Positions 8,531 through 18,166 of a stretch of DNA of 64,000 bases are shown here, one piece after another. The notes below the pieces were generated by a model that had not been told where the DNA came from, searched no databases, and saw only the letters and a program-made list of their open reading frames with translations. Source of the DNA: CAVRQM01 sp963723455 (lineage in GTDB: Bacteria > Pseudomonadota > Alphaproteobacteria > Acetobacterales > Acetobacteraceae); NCBI GenBank assembly GCA_963723455.1, contig CAVRQM010000003.1, positions 124,001-188,000 on the forward strand, written 5' to 3'. Each line of letters opens with the position of its first letter. Positions within the stretch are counted from its first letter, which is position 1. The translations under genes were made by a program, and so were the position numbers.

Positions 8531-11466
8531 ATGACGCCCGACCGCACCGATGCGCCTGCCGACCAGTGGTGCCGCGGGTGCGACTGGCCGCTGGCCGCCG
8601 ATGCCGAGGCCGCTGCGCGGCTGCTTGACCGCTTCGCCGAGCTGTCCGGCGCGGCCGCCCGGCTGGCCGCGACGCATGGCGGGGCGGCGATGCTGCGCGC
8701 CATCGGCGGCAACGCGCCCTATTTGACCGACCTTGCGGTGCGCGAGGCCGGCTCGCTGCTGCGCATCGCCGCCGACGGACCGGACGAGGTCGTGGCCGGC
8801 GCGCTCCGGGCGGTCGCGGGGCTGCCGGCCGACGCCTCGCGGACGGCTATGGCCGGCGCGCTCCGGGCGGCCAAGCGGGTGGTGGGGCTGGCGGTGGCGC
8901 TGGCCGACATCGGCGCCGCCTGGCCGCTGGATCGGGTCACCGCCGCGCTGTCGGATGTGGCCGAGACCACCTTGCGAGCCGCCGTCGCGCACAGCCTGCG
9001 CGCCGCCGGGATCGCGGAGGCCGGCGGGATGACGGTCCTGGGCATGGGCAAGCTGGGCGCACGCGAACTGAATTATTCCAGCGATATCGACCTCGTCATC
9101 CTGCATGACCCGCGTGCCGGTGGCGGCGAATCCTCCAGCGCCGTGTTTACACGGATCGTCCGCGCCGTGGTGTCCCTGATGGAGGCGCGCGACGCGGACG
9201 GCTACGTGTTCCGCACCGACCTGCGGCTGCGCCCCGACCCGGCGGCGACCCCCCCAGCGTCGCGCTGCCGGCGGCCATCGCCTATTACGAGAGCATGGCC
9301 CAGACCTGGGAGCGCGCGGCCATGCTGAAGGCGCGCCCGGTGGCTGGCGACGCGGCGATGGGGGCGGCGTTCCTGGACGCCATCCGCCCCTTCGTCTGGC
9401 GCCGCGGCCTGGATTTTTCCGCGATGGCCGACCTGCACGCGATGAAGCGGCGCATCGACGAGCACAAGCGCACGCGCCTGCCGGACGCCGTGGGCGCAGG
9501 AACAGGTGCGGACCGGCTCGCCCGGCTGGCCGGCCACGATGTCAAGCTGGGCGTGGGCGGCATCCGCGAGATCGAGTTCTTCGCCCAGACCCTGCAACTG
9601 GTCTGGGGCGGCCGCGACCCGACCCTGCGCACCCCGCGCACCGTCGAGGCGCTGCGCCGGCTATGCCGCGCCGGGCATCTGCCGGCGCGCGTCGCCGGCG
9701 AGCTGGCCGCCGCCTATCGCTTCCTGCGTCGGGTGGAACACCGGCTGCAGATGGTCGCCGACCGCCAGACCCACGCTTTGCCGTCGAGCGCCGAGGCGCT
9801 GGCCGGCTTCGCGGCGTTCATGGGGTTCGCCCGCCCGGAGGCGTTTGCCGACTCGCTGCTGCGCCATCTCGGGCGCGTGCAGCGGCGCTATGCCGCGCTG
9901 TTCGCCGGCGCGCCCGGGCGGCAGGCCATCGGCCCGCCCGCGGCCGAGGCGGAGTTGCGGGAGCTGGGCTTCGCCGATGCCGCCCATGTGGCGAGCGCGA
10001 TCGAGGGCTGGCGGTCGGGTCGTCTGCGGGCGCTGCGCAGCGACCGCGCGCGCGCCCTGCTGGATGCGGTGCTGCCGGGGCTGCTGCGCGCCATCGGGCG
10101 GCAGGCGCAGCCGGATGCGGCGTTCGCCCGGCTGGACCGGCTGTTCTCGGCCCTGCCGGCGGGCGTGCAGCTGCTGTCGCTGTTCGACCGCAATCCGCAG
10201 CTGGTGGCGCGGGTGGCCGATGTGCTGGGGGCGGCGCCGCGGCTGGCCGAGCACCTGGCCAGCAATCCGGCGGCGCTGGACGGCCTGCTCAGCCTGGCCG
10301 CCCCCGGCGAATACGCGCCGCGTCTGGCGGCCCGCATGGCCGACGCGCGCGGCCTGGAGGACGCCATCGCCATCATCCGGCGCAGCGTGCGCGAGGAGGA
10401 CTTTTCGATCAGCGTCGCGACTATGGAGGGACGCCTCGACGCCGATGCGGCCGGCGCATTGCGGTCCGCGCTGGCCGATGCGGCGATCGCCGCCCTGCTG
10501 CCGCCGGTGCTGGCCGACATGCAGCGCCGCCACGGCGCGGTGCCGGGCGGCGCGCTGGCGGTGGTGCTGCTGGGCAAGGCGGGCGGCCGCGAAATGATGG
10601 CCGGCTCCGACCTCGACCTCATGCTGGTCTATGACCATCCGCCGGAGGTCCTGCACAGCGAGGTGCCGCCGGACGGTCGCGGGCGCCCGCTGCCCGCAAG
10701 CCAGTGGTTCATCCGCGCGGTGCACGGCTTCGTCGCCGCCCTGACCGCGCCCGATGCGGGCGGCGGGCTGTACGCCATCGACATGCGGCTGCGCCCGTCC
10801 GGCAACAAAGGGCCGGTCGCGGTCTCGCTGGCTGCGTTCGAGCGTTATCACCGCCCCGGCGGCGAGGCCTGGACCTGGGAGCGCATGGCGCTGACGCGGG
10901 CGCGGGTGGTGGCCGGGCCGGAGGTGCTGCGGCAGCGGGTGCAGCAGGCGGTCCGCGTCGCGCTGGCCGCCGCCGGGGGCGCCCCGCGCATCCGCGCCGA
11001 CGCGGCGGCGATGCGCGCGCGGCTGTGGCGCGATGCCCGCCCGCCCGGGCCGCCCTTCGCCCTGCGCGACGCGAAGCTGCGGCCCGGCGGTCTGGTGGAG
11101 GTGGAGTTCATCGCCCAGGCGCTGCAGCTGGTCCACGCCGGCGAAGCCGACCCGCCGCTCAGCCCGGCCAGCATCGAGGCGCTGGCGTCGCTGGCCCGCG
11201 CCGGCGCGCTGGCCGCCGCCGACGCGGCGCTGCTGACGCGCGCCGATCGCATCTGGCGCACGGTACTGGGCATGGCGCGGCTGACCGACGCGCGCGACGC
11301 GATGCCGTCCGGCGCCTCGGCCGACGCGCTGCTGCACGCGGTGCGGGCGGCGGGGGCGGAGGCGGTTGACGTGGCCGGTCTGCATGACACGTTGGACGAT
11401 GTTGCGGTCGCGGTGCGCGGGGCTTTCCTGCGGCTGATCGGACCGATTGAGGAGCACGCAGCATGA
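8531..11466 (+). CDS. glnE: Bifunctional glutamine synthetase adenylyltransferase/deadenylase (one frameshift as sequenced)
   Basis: GlnE attaches AMP to, and removes it from, glutamine synthetase in response to PII signalling, setting nitrogen assimilation. Two nucleotidyltransferase domains are visible: the N-terminal one with GMGKLGARELNYSSDIDL and the C-terminal one with LLGKAGGREMMAGSDLDL, both holding the G-S-x-D-x-D type metal site. The full gene would be about 978 residues, normal for GlnE. The frame changes at 9249-9255, a run of seven C where eight would keep frame, so the two halves (8531 to about 9250 and about 9250 to 11466) belong together. The stop overlaps the bcp start (ATGA). 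Confidence 0.92.
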
Positions 11467-11930
11467 CCCTGGCCGCCGGCGATCCCGCGCCCGATTTCTC
11501 GATGCCGGCGAGCGGGGGGCGCAGCGTCAGCCTGGCCGGCCAGGCTGGCCGCCCGTTCGTGCTGTATTTCTATCCCAAGGCGGACACGCCGGGCTGCACG
11601 AAGGAAGCTTGCGCGTTCCAGGAGGCGCTGCCGCAGCTCGGCCATGTCGGGCTGGAGGTGATCGGCGTGTCGAAGGATCCGATGAAGCCGATCGAGAAGT
11701 TCGCCGAGAAGTACGGGCTTGGGTTTCCGCTCGCCTCCGACGCGCAGACGCATGTCGCCGAGGCGTTCGGCGTGTGGGTGGAGAAATCCATGTACGGCAA
11801 GAAATACATGGGCATGGAGCGGAGCACGTTCCTGATCGACAAGGACGGCCGCGTGGCGCGGGTATGGCCGAAGGTGAAGGTGGCCGGCCACGCCGCCGAG
11901 GTGATGGACGCGGCGAAGGCGCTGGCTTAG
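11463..11930 (+). CDS. bcp: Thioredoxin-dependent thiol peroxidase (Bcp/PrxQ)
   Basis: A 155-residue peroxiredoxin that reduces hydrogen peroxide and organic hydroperoxides in the cytoplasm. The peroxidatic cysteine is C45 in DTPGCTKEAC, with a second cysteine (C50) five residues later as in atypical two-cysteine Bcp proteins. The C-terminal half has the usual STFLIDKDGRV strand. It overlaps the end of glnE by four bases and is probably translated with it. Confidence 0.95.
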   Translation: MTLAAGDPAPDFSMPASGGRSVSLAGQAGRPFVLYFYPKADTPGCTKEACAFQEALPQLGHVGLEVIGVSKDPMKPIEKFAEKYGLGFPLASDAQTHVAEAFGVWVEKSMYGKKYMGMERSTFLIDKDGRVARVWPKVKVAGHAAEVMDAAKALA

Positions 11931-12077
11931 CGCGGCCCGGCCGCCCACGCTGGTTTTGCGCGCCCTGGCGTGGCGTCGGTCGCCTGTTTTGCGGCCGACG
12001 TGCTCCCAGCCGGTCAGCGATTGACGCCGAAGCAGGCGAACGCCGTCCGGTGCGGCGGCATGCCTGCAGGCGTGGCG

Positions 12078-12107
12078 TTGACTTCGCCGTGAAGCCACTC
12101 CTAGCGT
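12078..12107 (+). promoter_or_regulatory. Possible promoter of the peptide ABC importer operon
   Basis: TTGACT at 12078-12083 is followed after 18 bases by TAGCGT at 12102-12107, 33 bases before the start of the substrate-binding protein gene. It is the best sigma-70-like match in the 210-base gap after bcp, but the -10 match is weak. I see no other feature in the gap. Confidence 0.35.
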
Positions 12108-12140
12108 CCTGAGTGGGTGCAACTTGGCGGGAGCAGGTCG

Positions 12141-13727
12141 ATGAAGTCATGGTCGAGGGTGGGGTTGGCGGCGATGGCCTGTGTCACGGCGTGCGCCGCC
12201 TCGGCCGAGGCGGCCGGCCCGCGTGGCGGCACCATGATCTATGGCCGCCGGGCCAATTCGCTGTTCCTCGATCCAGTACTGAACGATGCCAACGTGGACA
12301 TCTGGGTGCTGACCAATCTCTACGACACTCTCATCATCCCGTCGAATGACGGCAAAACCCTGATGCCTGGCCTGGCGACATCGTGGCAGGCATCGCCCGA
12401 CGGCAAGACGTTCACGCTCATGCTGCGGCCCGATACGAAATTTGCCGACGGCTCGCCGATCACCGCCGCGGATGTGGTCTGGTCGCTGGACCGCGCGCGC
12501 AATCCGAAAGAAGGGATCTGGAACTTCCTGCTGGCATCGATCGATTCGGTCACCGCCCAGGATGCCGGCACGATCGTGCTCAACCTCAAGAACCCCGATC
12601 CCAGCCTGCCGGCGGCGCTGGCCACCTTCAACGCGGCCATCGTGCCGAAGACGCTGCTTGAGGCATCCCCCGGCGCCACCGAGGACGACAAGGCCAAGGC
12701 GTTTGCCGAGCATCCTGTCGGCTCCGGCCCATTCGTGCTGGCGTCGTGGCAGCGCGGCAGCAAGATGGTCATCAGGCGCAACCCGTACTACTGGGCGAAA
12801 GGCGACGACGGAAAGGCGCTGCCCTATCTGGACGAGGTCGATTTCCAGATCATCCCGGACGATTCGACGCGCATCCTCAAGCTGCGTGCGGGTGAGATCG
12901 ACGGCGCGGAGTTCATCCCGTATGCGCGGGTCAAGGAGTTGCAGGCCGATCCGAAGATCGACATGCGGCTGTTCCCGTCCACCGAGGTCACCTACCTGAC
13001 CGTGAACGACCGCCCCAAGCTCGCCGACGGCAGCGACAATCCGCTGAGCAAGGTCGAGGTCCGGCAGGCGTTGAACTACGCCATCAACAAGAACGCGCTG
13101 ATCCAGATCGTGACGCACGGCATCGGCACGCCGATGCGGTCGTTCATGTCCAGCACCACGCCGCTGTTCGCCGACCAGGGCGCGGCCTACCCATACGATC
13201 TGGCGCGCGCGAAATCGATGATGGCGGCCGCTGGTTACCCGAGCGGAGTGTCGCTCTCCGCCCTGGCGCTTGCCGGCAGCGGCGACGAACTGACCATCGT
13301 CTCGGCAATCCAGCAGATGTGGAGCCAGATCGGCGTCAAGCTCGCGATCGAGCAGGTGGACAACGCGACGATGGATGCTCGCTATCACAAGCCGGACTTC
13401 CAGATCCGCACCGGAGACTGGACCAACGATATCAACGACCCGAACGAGATCACTTCGTACTTCGCCGACTACTCGAATATCCAAAACCAGCACAGCGGCT
13501 GGGACAGCAAGGAGGCTGACGCGCTGTTCCAGCAAAGCCAGAGCCAGGCCGACCCGGCCAAGCGAGCCGACGAGTACAAGCAGATCCAGCAGATCTACAT
13601 GAGAGCAGCGCCGATCTTCTTCCTGTACGAATCGCCCTATCCGGTGGCGCTGAGCAAGAAGGCGGATGGCTTCTGGCAGACCCCGCTCGGCAACAACGTG
13701 TTCGTGCGGGCCACCGTCAGCCGATGA
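12141..13727 (+). CDS. ABC importer substrate-binding protein, peptide/nickel (SBP family 5)
   Basis: A 528-residue periplasmic protein. The ATG at 12141 has a GGAGCAGG ribosome site and gives a clean signal peptide (about residues 1-27, ending AEAA). The mature protein shows the family-5 layout: an early LDPVLNDANVD segment, the RPDTKFADGSPITAADVVWS region, and the VRQALNYAINK segment. It captures peptides or a similar small solute for the permeases and ATPases encoded next. The true ligand cannot be read from sequence. Its stop overlaps the start of the first permease gene (ATGA). Confidence 0.93.
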   Translation: MKSWSRVGLAAMACVTACAASAEAAGPRGGTMIYGRRANSLFLDPVLNDANVDIWVLTNLYDTLIIPSNDGKTLMPGLATSWQASPDGKTFTLMLRPDTKFADGSPITAADVVWSLDRARNPKEGIWNFLLASIDSVTAQDAGTIVLNLKNPDPSLPAALATFNAAIVPKTLLEASPGATEDDKAKAFAEHPVGSGPFVLASWQRGSKMVIRRNPYYWAKGDDGKALPYLDEVDFQIIPDDSTRILKLRAGEIDGAEFIPYARVKELQADPKIDMRLFPSTEVTYLTVNDRPKLADGSDNPLSKVEVRQALNYAINKNALIQIVTHGIGTPMRSFMSSTTPLFADQGAAYPYDLARAKSMMAAAGYPSGVSLSALALAGSGDELTIVSAIQQMWSQIGVKLAIEQVDNATMDARYHKPDFQIRTGDWTNDINDPNEITSYFADYSNIQNQHSGWDSKEADALFQQSQSQADPAKRADEYKQIQQIYMRAAPIFFLYESPYPVALSKKADGFWQTPLGNNVFVRATVSR

Positions 13728-14659
13728 TCCGCCCCGGGCAGGTCGTCCGCCGCATCCTGCAGATCATCCCGACGCTGTGCCTGATTGCGATCGCGGTGTT
13801 CCTGCTGGTGCGGCTGCTGCCCGGTGATCCGGTCAGCGCCATGTTGGGCAATCGTGGCACGGCCGAGGCGATCGCCCGGCTGCGTGCGCAGATGGGGCTG
13901 GACGGCTCGCTGCCGTGGCAGTTCTGGCTGTTCGCGCGCGGGCTGCTGCACGGCAAACTGGGCGAATCAATCATCCGCCGCGTGCCGGTCAGCCGATTGA
14001 TCGCCGACCGTCTGCCCGTCACGCTGTACCTGACCGGGCTTGCCGCCGTGCTGTCGGCGGCGCTGGCCATGCCGCTGGCCTTCGTGGCGGCGCTCTGGCG
14101 CGACCGCCTGCCGGATCTGCTGATCCGAGGCGTGTTCCAGGTCGGCCTGTCCGCGCCGGTGTTCTATCTCGGCCTGCTGCTGCTCGGCTTTCTCGCCGCA
14201 CGCTGGCATGTGTTTCCGGTGGGCGGCATGGGGGACGGCGTGCTGGACACCATCTGGCACCTGTTCCTGCCGGCGCTGACCCTGGCGCTGAGCCTGTCGG
14301 CGGTGCTGATGCGCAGCCTGCGCTCGGCGATCATCGGCGTGCTGCGCGCCGAATACATCGGCTTCGCCCGCGCCAAGGGTCTGTCGCCGCGCCTGGTGAT
14401 GGGGCGGCACGTTCTGCGCAACGCCCTGATCTCCGCCGTCCCGCTGTTCGGGCTGAACATCGGCACGCTGCTGGGCGGCGCCGTCATTACCGAGACGGTG
14501 TTCGCCGTGCCCGGCGTCGGCGCGCTGATGGTGGACAGCATCTATGGGCGCGACTACCCGGTGGTGCAGGGATTGACCCTGTCGCTGGCGGTGCTGGTCT
14601 GCCTGGTGTTCCTGGCGACCGACCTGCTGGAAGTCTGGCTCGACCCGAGGGCGGCATGA
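13724..14659 (+). CDS. Peptide/nickel-type ABC importer permease (DppB-like)
   Basis: A 311-residue inner membrane protein with about six membrane helices and an N-terminal LLPGDPV loop after helix 1, as in DppB/OppB. The cytoplasmic coupling segment reads EYIGFARAKGLSPRLVMGRHVLRNA, split here as EYIGFARAKG plus VLRNALIS. It forms the translocation channel with the next permease. The start overlaps the substrate-binding gene, and ten bases separate it from the next gene. Confidence 0.93.
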   Translation: MIRPGQVVRRILQIIPTLCLIAIAVFLLVRLLPGDPVSAMLGNRGTAEAIARLRAQMGLDGSLPWQFWLFARGLLHGKLGESIIRRVPVSRLIADRLPVTLYLTGLAAVLSAALAMPLAFVAALWRDRLPDLLIRGVFQVGLSAPVFYLGLLLLGFLAARWHVFPVGGMGDGVLDTIWHLFLPALTLALSLSAVLMRSLRSAIIGVLRAEYIGFARAKGLSPRLVMGRHVLRNALISAVPLFGLNIGTLLGGAVITETVFAVPGVGALMVDSIYGRDYPVVQGLTLSLAVLVCLVFLATDLLEVWLDPRAA

Positions 14660-14669
14660 TGGAGGCTGC

Positions 14670-15530
14670 GTGAGCGAGGCGGCGCTGCAGGCGGCGGTCG
14701 TCGGGCCGCCGCGCGCGCCCTCAAGCAGGCGGGTGCCGGCCGGGCTGGTGGCCGGCGCGCTGCTGCTGGCGGCGTTTGTCGGCGCGGCGCTGCTGCATGT
14801 GTTTGTGGCCGCGCTCGACCCGCTGGCGTTCGACTATGACGCGCTGTTGGCCCCGCCGTCCTGGGCGCATCCGTTCGGCACCGACAACTTCGGCCGCGAC
14901 GTGCTGGCCCGCACGCTTGCCGCGTCGGGCGTGGATTTGCAGATCGCGCTGTTCTGCACGCTGTTCCCGATCCTGTTCGGCGGCGTGGTCGGCGCGCTGG
15001 TCGGCTATCACGGCGGCATCGCCGAGACGGTGTTCGGGCGCGTGGTGGACGTGGTCATCACCTTCCCGTTCCTGGTGTTGGTGATCGCCATCGTGTCGGT
15101 GCTGGGGCCGGGGCTGGTGAACCTGTATATCGCGGTCAGCGCCGTTGGCTGGGTGTTCTACGCGCGCATGATGCGCGCCGAGATCGCGGTGCTGCGGCGT
15201 GCCGACTTCGCGGCCGCCGGGCGGGTGATGGGCTATTCCACGACACGCATCATCTTTCGCCACCTGCTGCCGAACGCCATCACGCCGCTGCTGGTCTATT
15301 GGATGACCGACATGGCGCTGTGCATCCTGCTCGGGTCCAGCCTGGGCTATCTCGGCCTCGGCGCGCAGCCGCCGACGGCGGAATGGGGCGTGCTGGTGTC
15401 GGACGGCAAGAACTACATGGACACCGCCTGGTGGATTTCGGTGTTTCCGGGCCTCGCGATCGTGCTGTGCGGCACCGGCTTCTCGCTGCTGGGCGACGGC
15501 GTCGCCGAGCTAATCGCGGTGCGCCGGTGA
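14670..15530 (+). CDS. Peptide/nickel-type ABC importer permease (DppC-like)
   Basis: A 286-residue membrane protein. After one N-terminal helix it has the periplasmic HPFGTDNFGRDVLART segment typical of DppC/OppC permeases. The EAA-type coupling loop (RRADFAAAGRVMGYS) and the TAEWGVLVSDGK end segment follow. It pairs with the DppB-like permease. The stop overlaps the GTG start of the first ATPase (GTGA). Confidence 0.93.
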   Translation: MSEAALQAAVVGPPRAPSSRRVPAGLVAGALLLAAFVGAALLHVFVAALDPLAFDYDALLAPPSWAHPFGTDNFGRDVLARTLAASGVDLQIALFCTLFPILFGGVVGALVGYHGGIAETVFGRVVDVVITFPFLVLVIAIVSVLGPGLVNLYIAVSAVGWVFYARMMRAEIAVLRRADFAAAGRVMGYSTTRIIFRHLLPNAITPLLVYWMTDMALCILLGSSLGYLGLGAQPPTAEWGVLVSDGKNYMDTAWWISVFPGLAIVLCGTGFSLLGDGVAELIAVRR

Positions 15531-16519
15531 CGGCGGCGCCGCTGCTGTCGGTCGCCGGCCTGCACGCCACCTTTCCCGGCGCGCACGGGCCGGCAGCCGT
15601 GGTGGACGGCGTGGATTTGACGGTCGCCGCCGGCGAGGTGCTGGGCATCGTCGGCGAGAGCGGGTCGGGCAAAAGCATGACGCTGCGCGCGATCATGCGC
15701 CTAATCGATCCGCCCGGCCGCGTCGAGGGTCGCATCGTGTGGGACGGGCGCGACCTGCTGCAACTGAGCGAGCGGCAGATGCGCGCAGTGCGCGGACAGG
15801 GCATCGGCATGGTGTTCCAGGAGCCCATGACGGCGCTGAATCCGGTGCTGCCGGTCGGCGTGCAGATCACCGAGAGCCTGGCCGGCGGCGGCCGCCTGTC
15901 GGGCGCGGAACGGCGGCGGCGGGCGGTGGGCCTGCTCGACCGGGTCGGCATACCGGCGGCGGCGCGGCGGCTGGACGACTACCCGCACCAGTTCTCCGGG
16001 GGCATGCGCCAGCGCGCGATGATCGCGATTGCGCTCGCCGGCGAGCCGCGGCTGCTGCTGGCCGACGAGCCGACGACTGCGCTGGACGTGACCATCCAGG
16101 ACCAGATCCTGAAGCTGCTGCTGCGGCTGCGCGACGAACTCGGCATGTCGCTGGTGATCGTCACGCACGATCTGGGCGTGGTGGCGCAGACCTGCGAGCG
16201 CGTGGCGGTGATGTATGCCGGGCGCATCGCCGAGACCGGCCCGGTGGCCGAGGTGCTGGCGCGGCCGCGCCACGCCTACACGCTGGGCCTGATCCGCTCG
16301 CTGCCGGATGCGGCGATGGCGCGGCGTCGCCTGAACCCGATTCCCGGCGCGCCGCCCGCCGCCGGCAGCGTCGGCGCCGCCTGTGCCTTTGTGCCGCGCT
16401 GCGAGTTCGCCAGCGCCGCCTGCACCGGCGCGCGCCCGCCGCTGGCGCCGTCCGGCGCCGGACGCGCCAGCGCATGCACCGCCGCCGCGCGGCTGCCGCC
16501 GCCCCGGCTTGCCGCTTGA
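15527..16519 (+). CDS. Peptide ABC importer ATPase 1 (DppD-like)
   Basis: A 330-residue ATPase. The Walker A motif is GESGSGKS, the ABC signature is FSGGMRQRA and the Walker B motif is LLLADEPTTALD. The C-terminal region has the oligopeptide-transporter extension with cysteines (CAFVPRCEFASAAC) found in DppD/OppD. GTG at 15527 overlaps the upstream stop, the usual tight operon linkage. It drives import together with the next gene product. Confidence 0.93.
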   Translation: MTAAPLLSVAGLHATFPGAHGPAAVVDGVDLTVAAGEVLGIVGESGSGKSMTLRAIMRLIDPPGRVEGRIVWDGRDLLQLSERQMRAVRGQGIGMVFQEPMTALNPVLPVGVQITESLAGGGRLSGAERRRRAVGLLDRVGIPAAARRLDDYPHQFSGGMRQRAMIAIALAGEPRLLLADEPTTALDVTIQDQILKLLLRLRDELGMSLVIVTHDLGVVAQTCERVAVMYAGRIAETGPVAEVLARPRHAYTLGLIRSLPDAAMARRRLNPIPGAPPAAGSVGAACAFVPRCEFASAACTGARPPLAPSGAGRASACTAAARLPPPRLAA

Positions 16520-17517
16520 CCGACATCCTGCTGCGCGCCGAGGGCGTGACGAAAACCTTCCCGGCCAGCGGCAGCCGCACGCAACGGGTGCGGGCGCTGA
16601 CCGACGTGGATCTGGCGGTGCGGCGCGGCGAGACGCTGGGCATCGTGGGCGAGAGCGGCTGCGGCAAGTCCACCCTGGCGCGCTGCCTGGTGCGGCTGCA
16701 CGACATCGACGCCGGGCGCATCGCGTTCGACGGGCAGGACATGACGGCGCTGCGCGGCACCGCCCTGCGGCGCTTCAACCGCCGCGTGCAGATGGTGTTC
16801 CAGGATCCGTACGGCTCGCTCAACCCGCGGCTGACGGTGCGTGAGACGTTGTCCGAGCCGCTGGCTGTGCATCGCATCTGTCCGCGCAGCGAGATCGGGG
16901 CGCGGGTGGACTCGTTGCTGGATCTGGTGCATCTGCCGCGCGCCGCGGCGCAGCGCCGGCCGCACGAGTTCAGCGGCGGCCAGCGCCAGCGCATCGGCAT
17001 CGCGCGCGCGCTGTCGGTCGAGCCGGAGTGCCTGATCGCCGACGAGCTGGTCTCCGCGCTGGACGTGTCGGTGCAGGCGCAGATGGTCAACCTGCTGCTG
17101 GAGCTGCAGGAGCGGCTGCGTCTGACGGTGCTGTTCATCGCCCACGACCTGCGGCTGGTGCGGCATCTGTCGCACCGCGTCGCGGTGATGTATCTCGGCC
17201 GCATCGTCGAACTCGCCGACACCACGGCGCTGTTCGACGCGCCGCGCCATCCCTATACGCAGGCGCTGCTGCGCGCCGCCCCGGATCTGGATCCCGCGCA
17301 TCGCAACGCGGTCGAGGCGGTGCGCGGCGAGCTGCCGAGTCCGCTGGCGCCGCCGCCGGGCTGCGCGTTCCACCCGCGCTGCTTGTTCGCCGAGGCGCGC
17401 TGCCGCATCGAGCTGCCGATGCTCGCGCCGCTGCGTGGCGGCCGGCTAGTCGCCTGCCACGTCGCGCATCAGCGCGAGGCGGAGTCCGTGCGGGAGGTCA
17501 GTCCGTCGGCTGCCTGA
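16516..17517 (+). CDS. Peptide ABC importer ATPase 2 (DppF-like)
   Basis: A 333-residue ATPase with Walker A GESGCGKST, the signature FSGGQRQRI and Walker B CLIADELVSALD, where the usual P after E is L. The C-terminal oligopeptide extension has the motif CAFHPRCLFAEARC. The most likely start is TTG at 16516, overlapping the previous stop. It closes the five-gene importer operon. Its last 20 bases overlap the end of the convergent cysteine hydrolase gene. Confidence 0.92.
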   Translation: MTDILLRAEGVTKTFPASGSRTQRVRALTDVDLAVRRGETLGIVGESGCGKSTLARCLVRLHDIDAGRIAFDGQDMTALRGTALRRFNRRVQMVFQDPYGSLNPRLTVRETLSEPLAVHRICPRSEIGARVDSLLDLVHLPRAAAQRRPHEFSGGQRQRIGIARALSVEPECLIADELVSALDVSVQAQMVNLLLELQERLRLTVLFIAHDLRLVRHLSHRVAVMYLGRIVELADTTALFDAPRHPYTQALLRAAPDLDPAHRNAVEAVRGELPSPLAPPPGCAFHPRCLFAEARCRIELPMLAPLRGGRLVACHVAHQREAESVREVSPSAA

Positions 17518-18166
17518 TCTCATGCAGCACGTCCTCCGTGGTGCGCTGGCGGCAGTACCCGCGGATCGCGCGCAGCGAGTTCTCGTGCCGCTCCTGGCTG
17601 TAGGTGCAGCACGCATCGGTGACGAGCGTCACCAGATAGCCCAGGTCGCAGGCATCGCGCACCGCGCCCTCGATGCATTGATCGGTCACGTTGCCGGCGA
17701 TCAGCAGGTAACGGACGCCGAGGTTGCGCAGCACGTAGTCGATGTTGGTCGAGACGAACACGTTCGACGATGTCTTGGGCAACACGATTTCGTCCTCGCC
17801 GGGGCGCAGCGCGTCGATCACCTGGCCGTCCCAGCTGTCCGGCGGCACGTTGAAGCCGGTGATCTTGTAGTCCAGGCTGCGGTCGCGGCCGTCGCGGGTC
17901 AGGTTGCGAATGACGGTGTACATCACCTCGATGTCCGCCGCGCGCGCGCCGCGTTGCAGGCGCTGCATCGCCGGGACGGTGCGCTCGCGCATCTCGCGAA
18001 AGAACCAGCCGCAGCGCGCGTCAAGCTCGGCCGGATCGATCCCCTGCCACTCGCCGCCGTTCGCGGCGGCGCAGAAGTTCTGCACGTCGATGAACAGCAA
18101 TGCTGCCTGCGCCGGCTCGATCGGCAGGTCGCGCGTGGTCGGGTGGGTGGCTTTGGCGGGCATCAA
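17498..18166 (-). CDS. Isochorismatase-family cysteine hydrolase
   Basis: A 222-residue amidohydrolase of the isochorismatase-like fold. The catalytic triad is complete: D27 in LFIDVQN, K131 in VLPKTSSNVF and C164 in NVTDQCIEGA. Members hydrolyse amides such as ureidoacrylate, N-carbamoylsarcosine, biuret or nicotinamide; the sequence alone does not say which. It overlaps the upstream glutamine-synthetase-like gene by four bases, so the two are co-transcribed. The pair converges on the peptide importer operon, hinting at use of an imported amide or amine. It differs clearly from the second such enzyme at 46276-46950. Confidence 0.88.
   Translation of the reverse strand: MMPAKATHPTTRDLPIEPAQAALLFIDVQNFCAAANGGEWQGIDPAELDARCGWFFREMRERTVPAMQRLQRGARAADIEVMYTVIRNLTRDGRDRSLDYKITGFNVPPDSWDGQVIDALRPGEDEIVLPKTSSNVFVSTNIDYVLRNLGVRYLLIAGNVTDQCIEGAVRDACDLGYLVTLVTDACCTYSQERHENSLRAIRGYCRQRTTEDVLHEIRQPTD

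Noticed and set aside
6513..8534. Long open frame of 673 codons on the plus strand opposite the AsmA-like gene
   Set aside because: Arg/Gly/Ala-rich shadow of the real minus-strand gene, caused by high GC; no domain-like features.
9661..11457. Long open frame of 598 codons antisense to glnE
   Set aside because: Composition is the usual GC-rich mirror of a coding strand; glnE has clear catalytic motifs.
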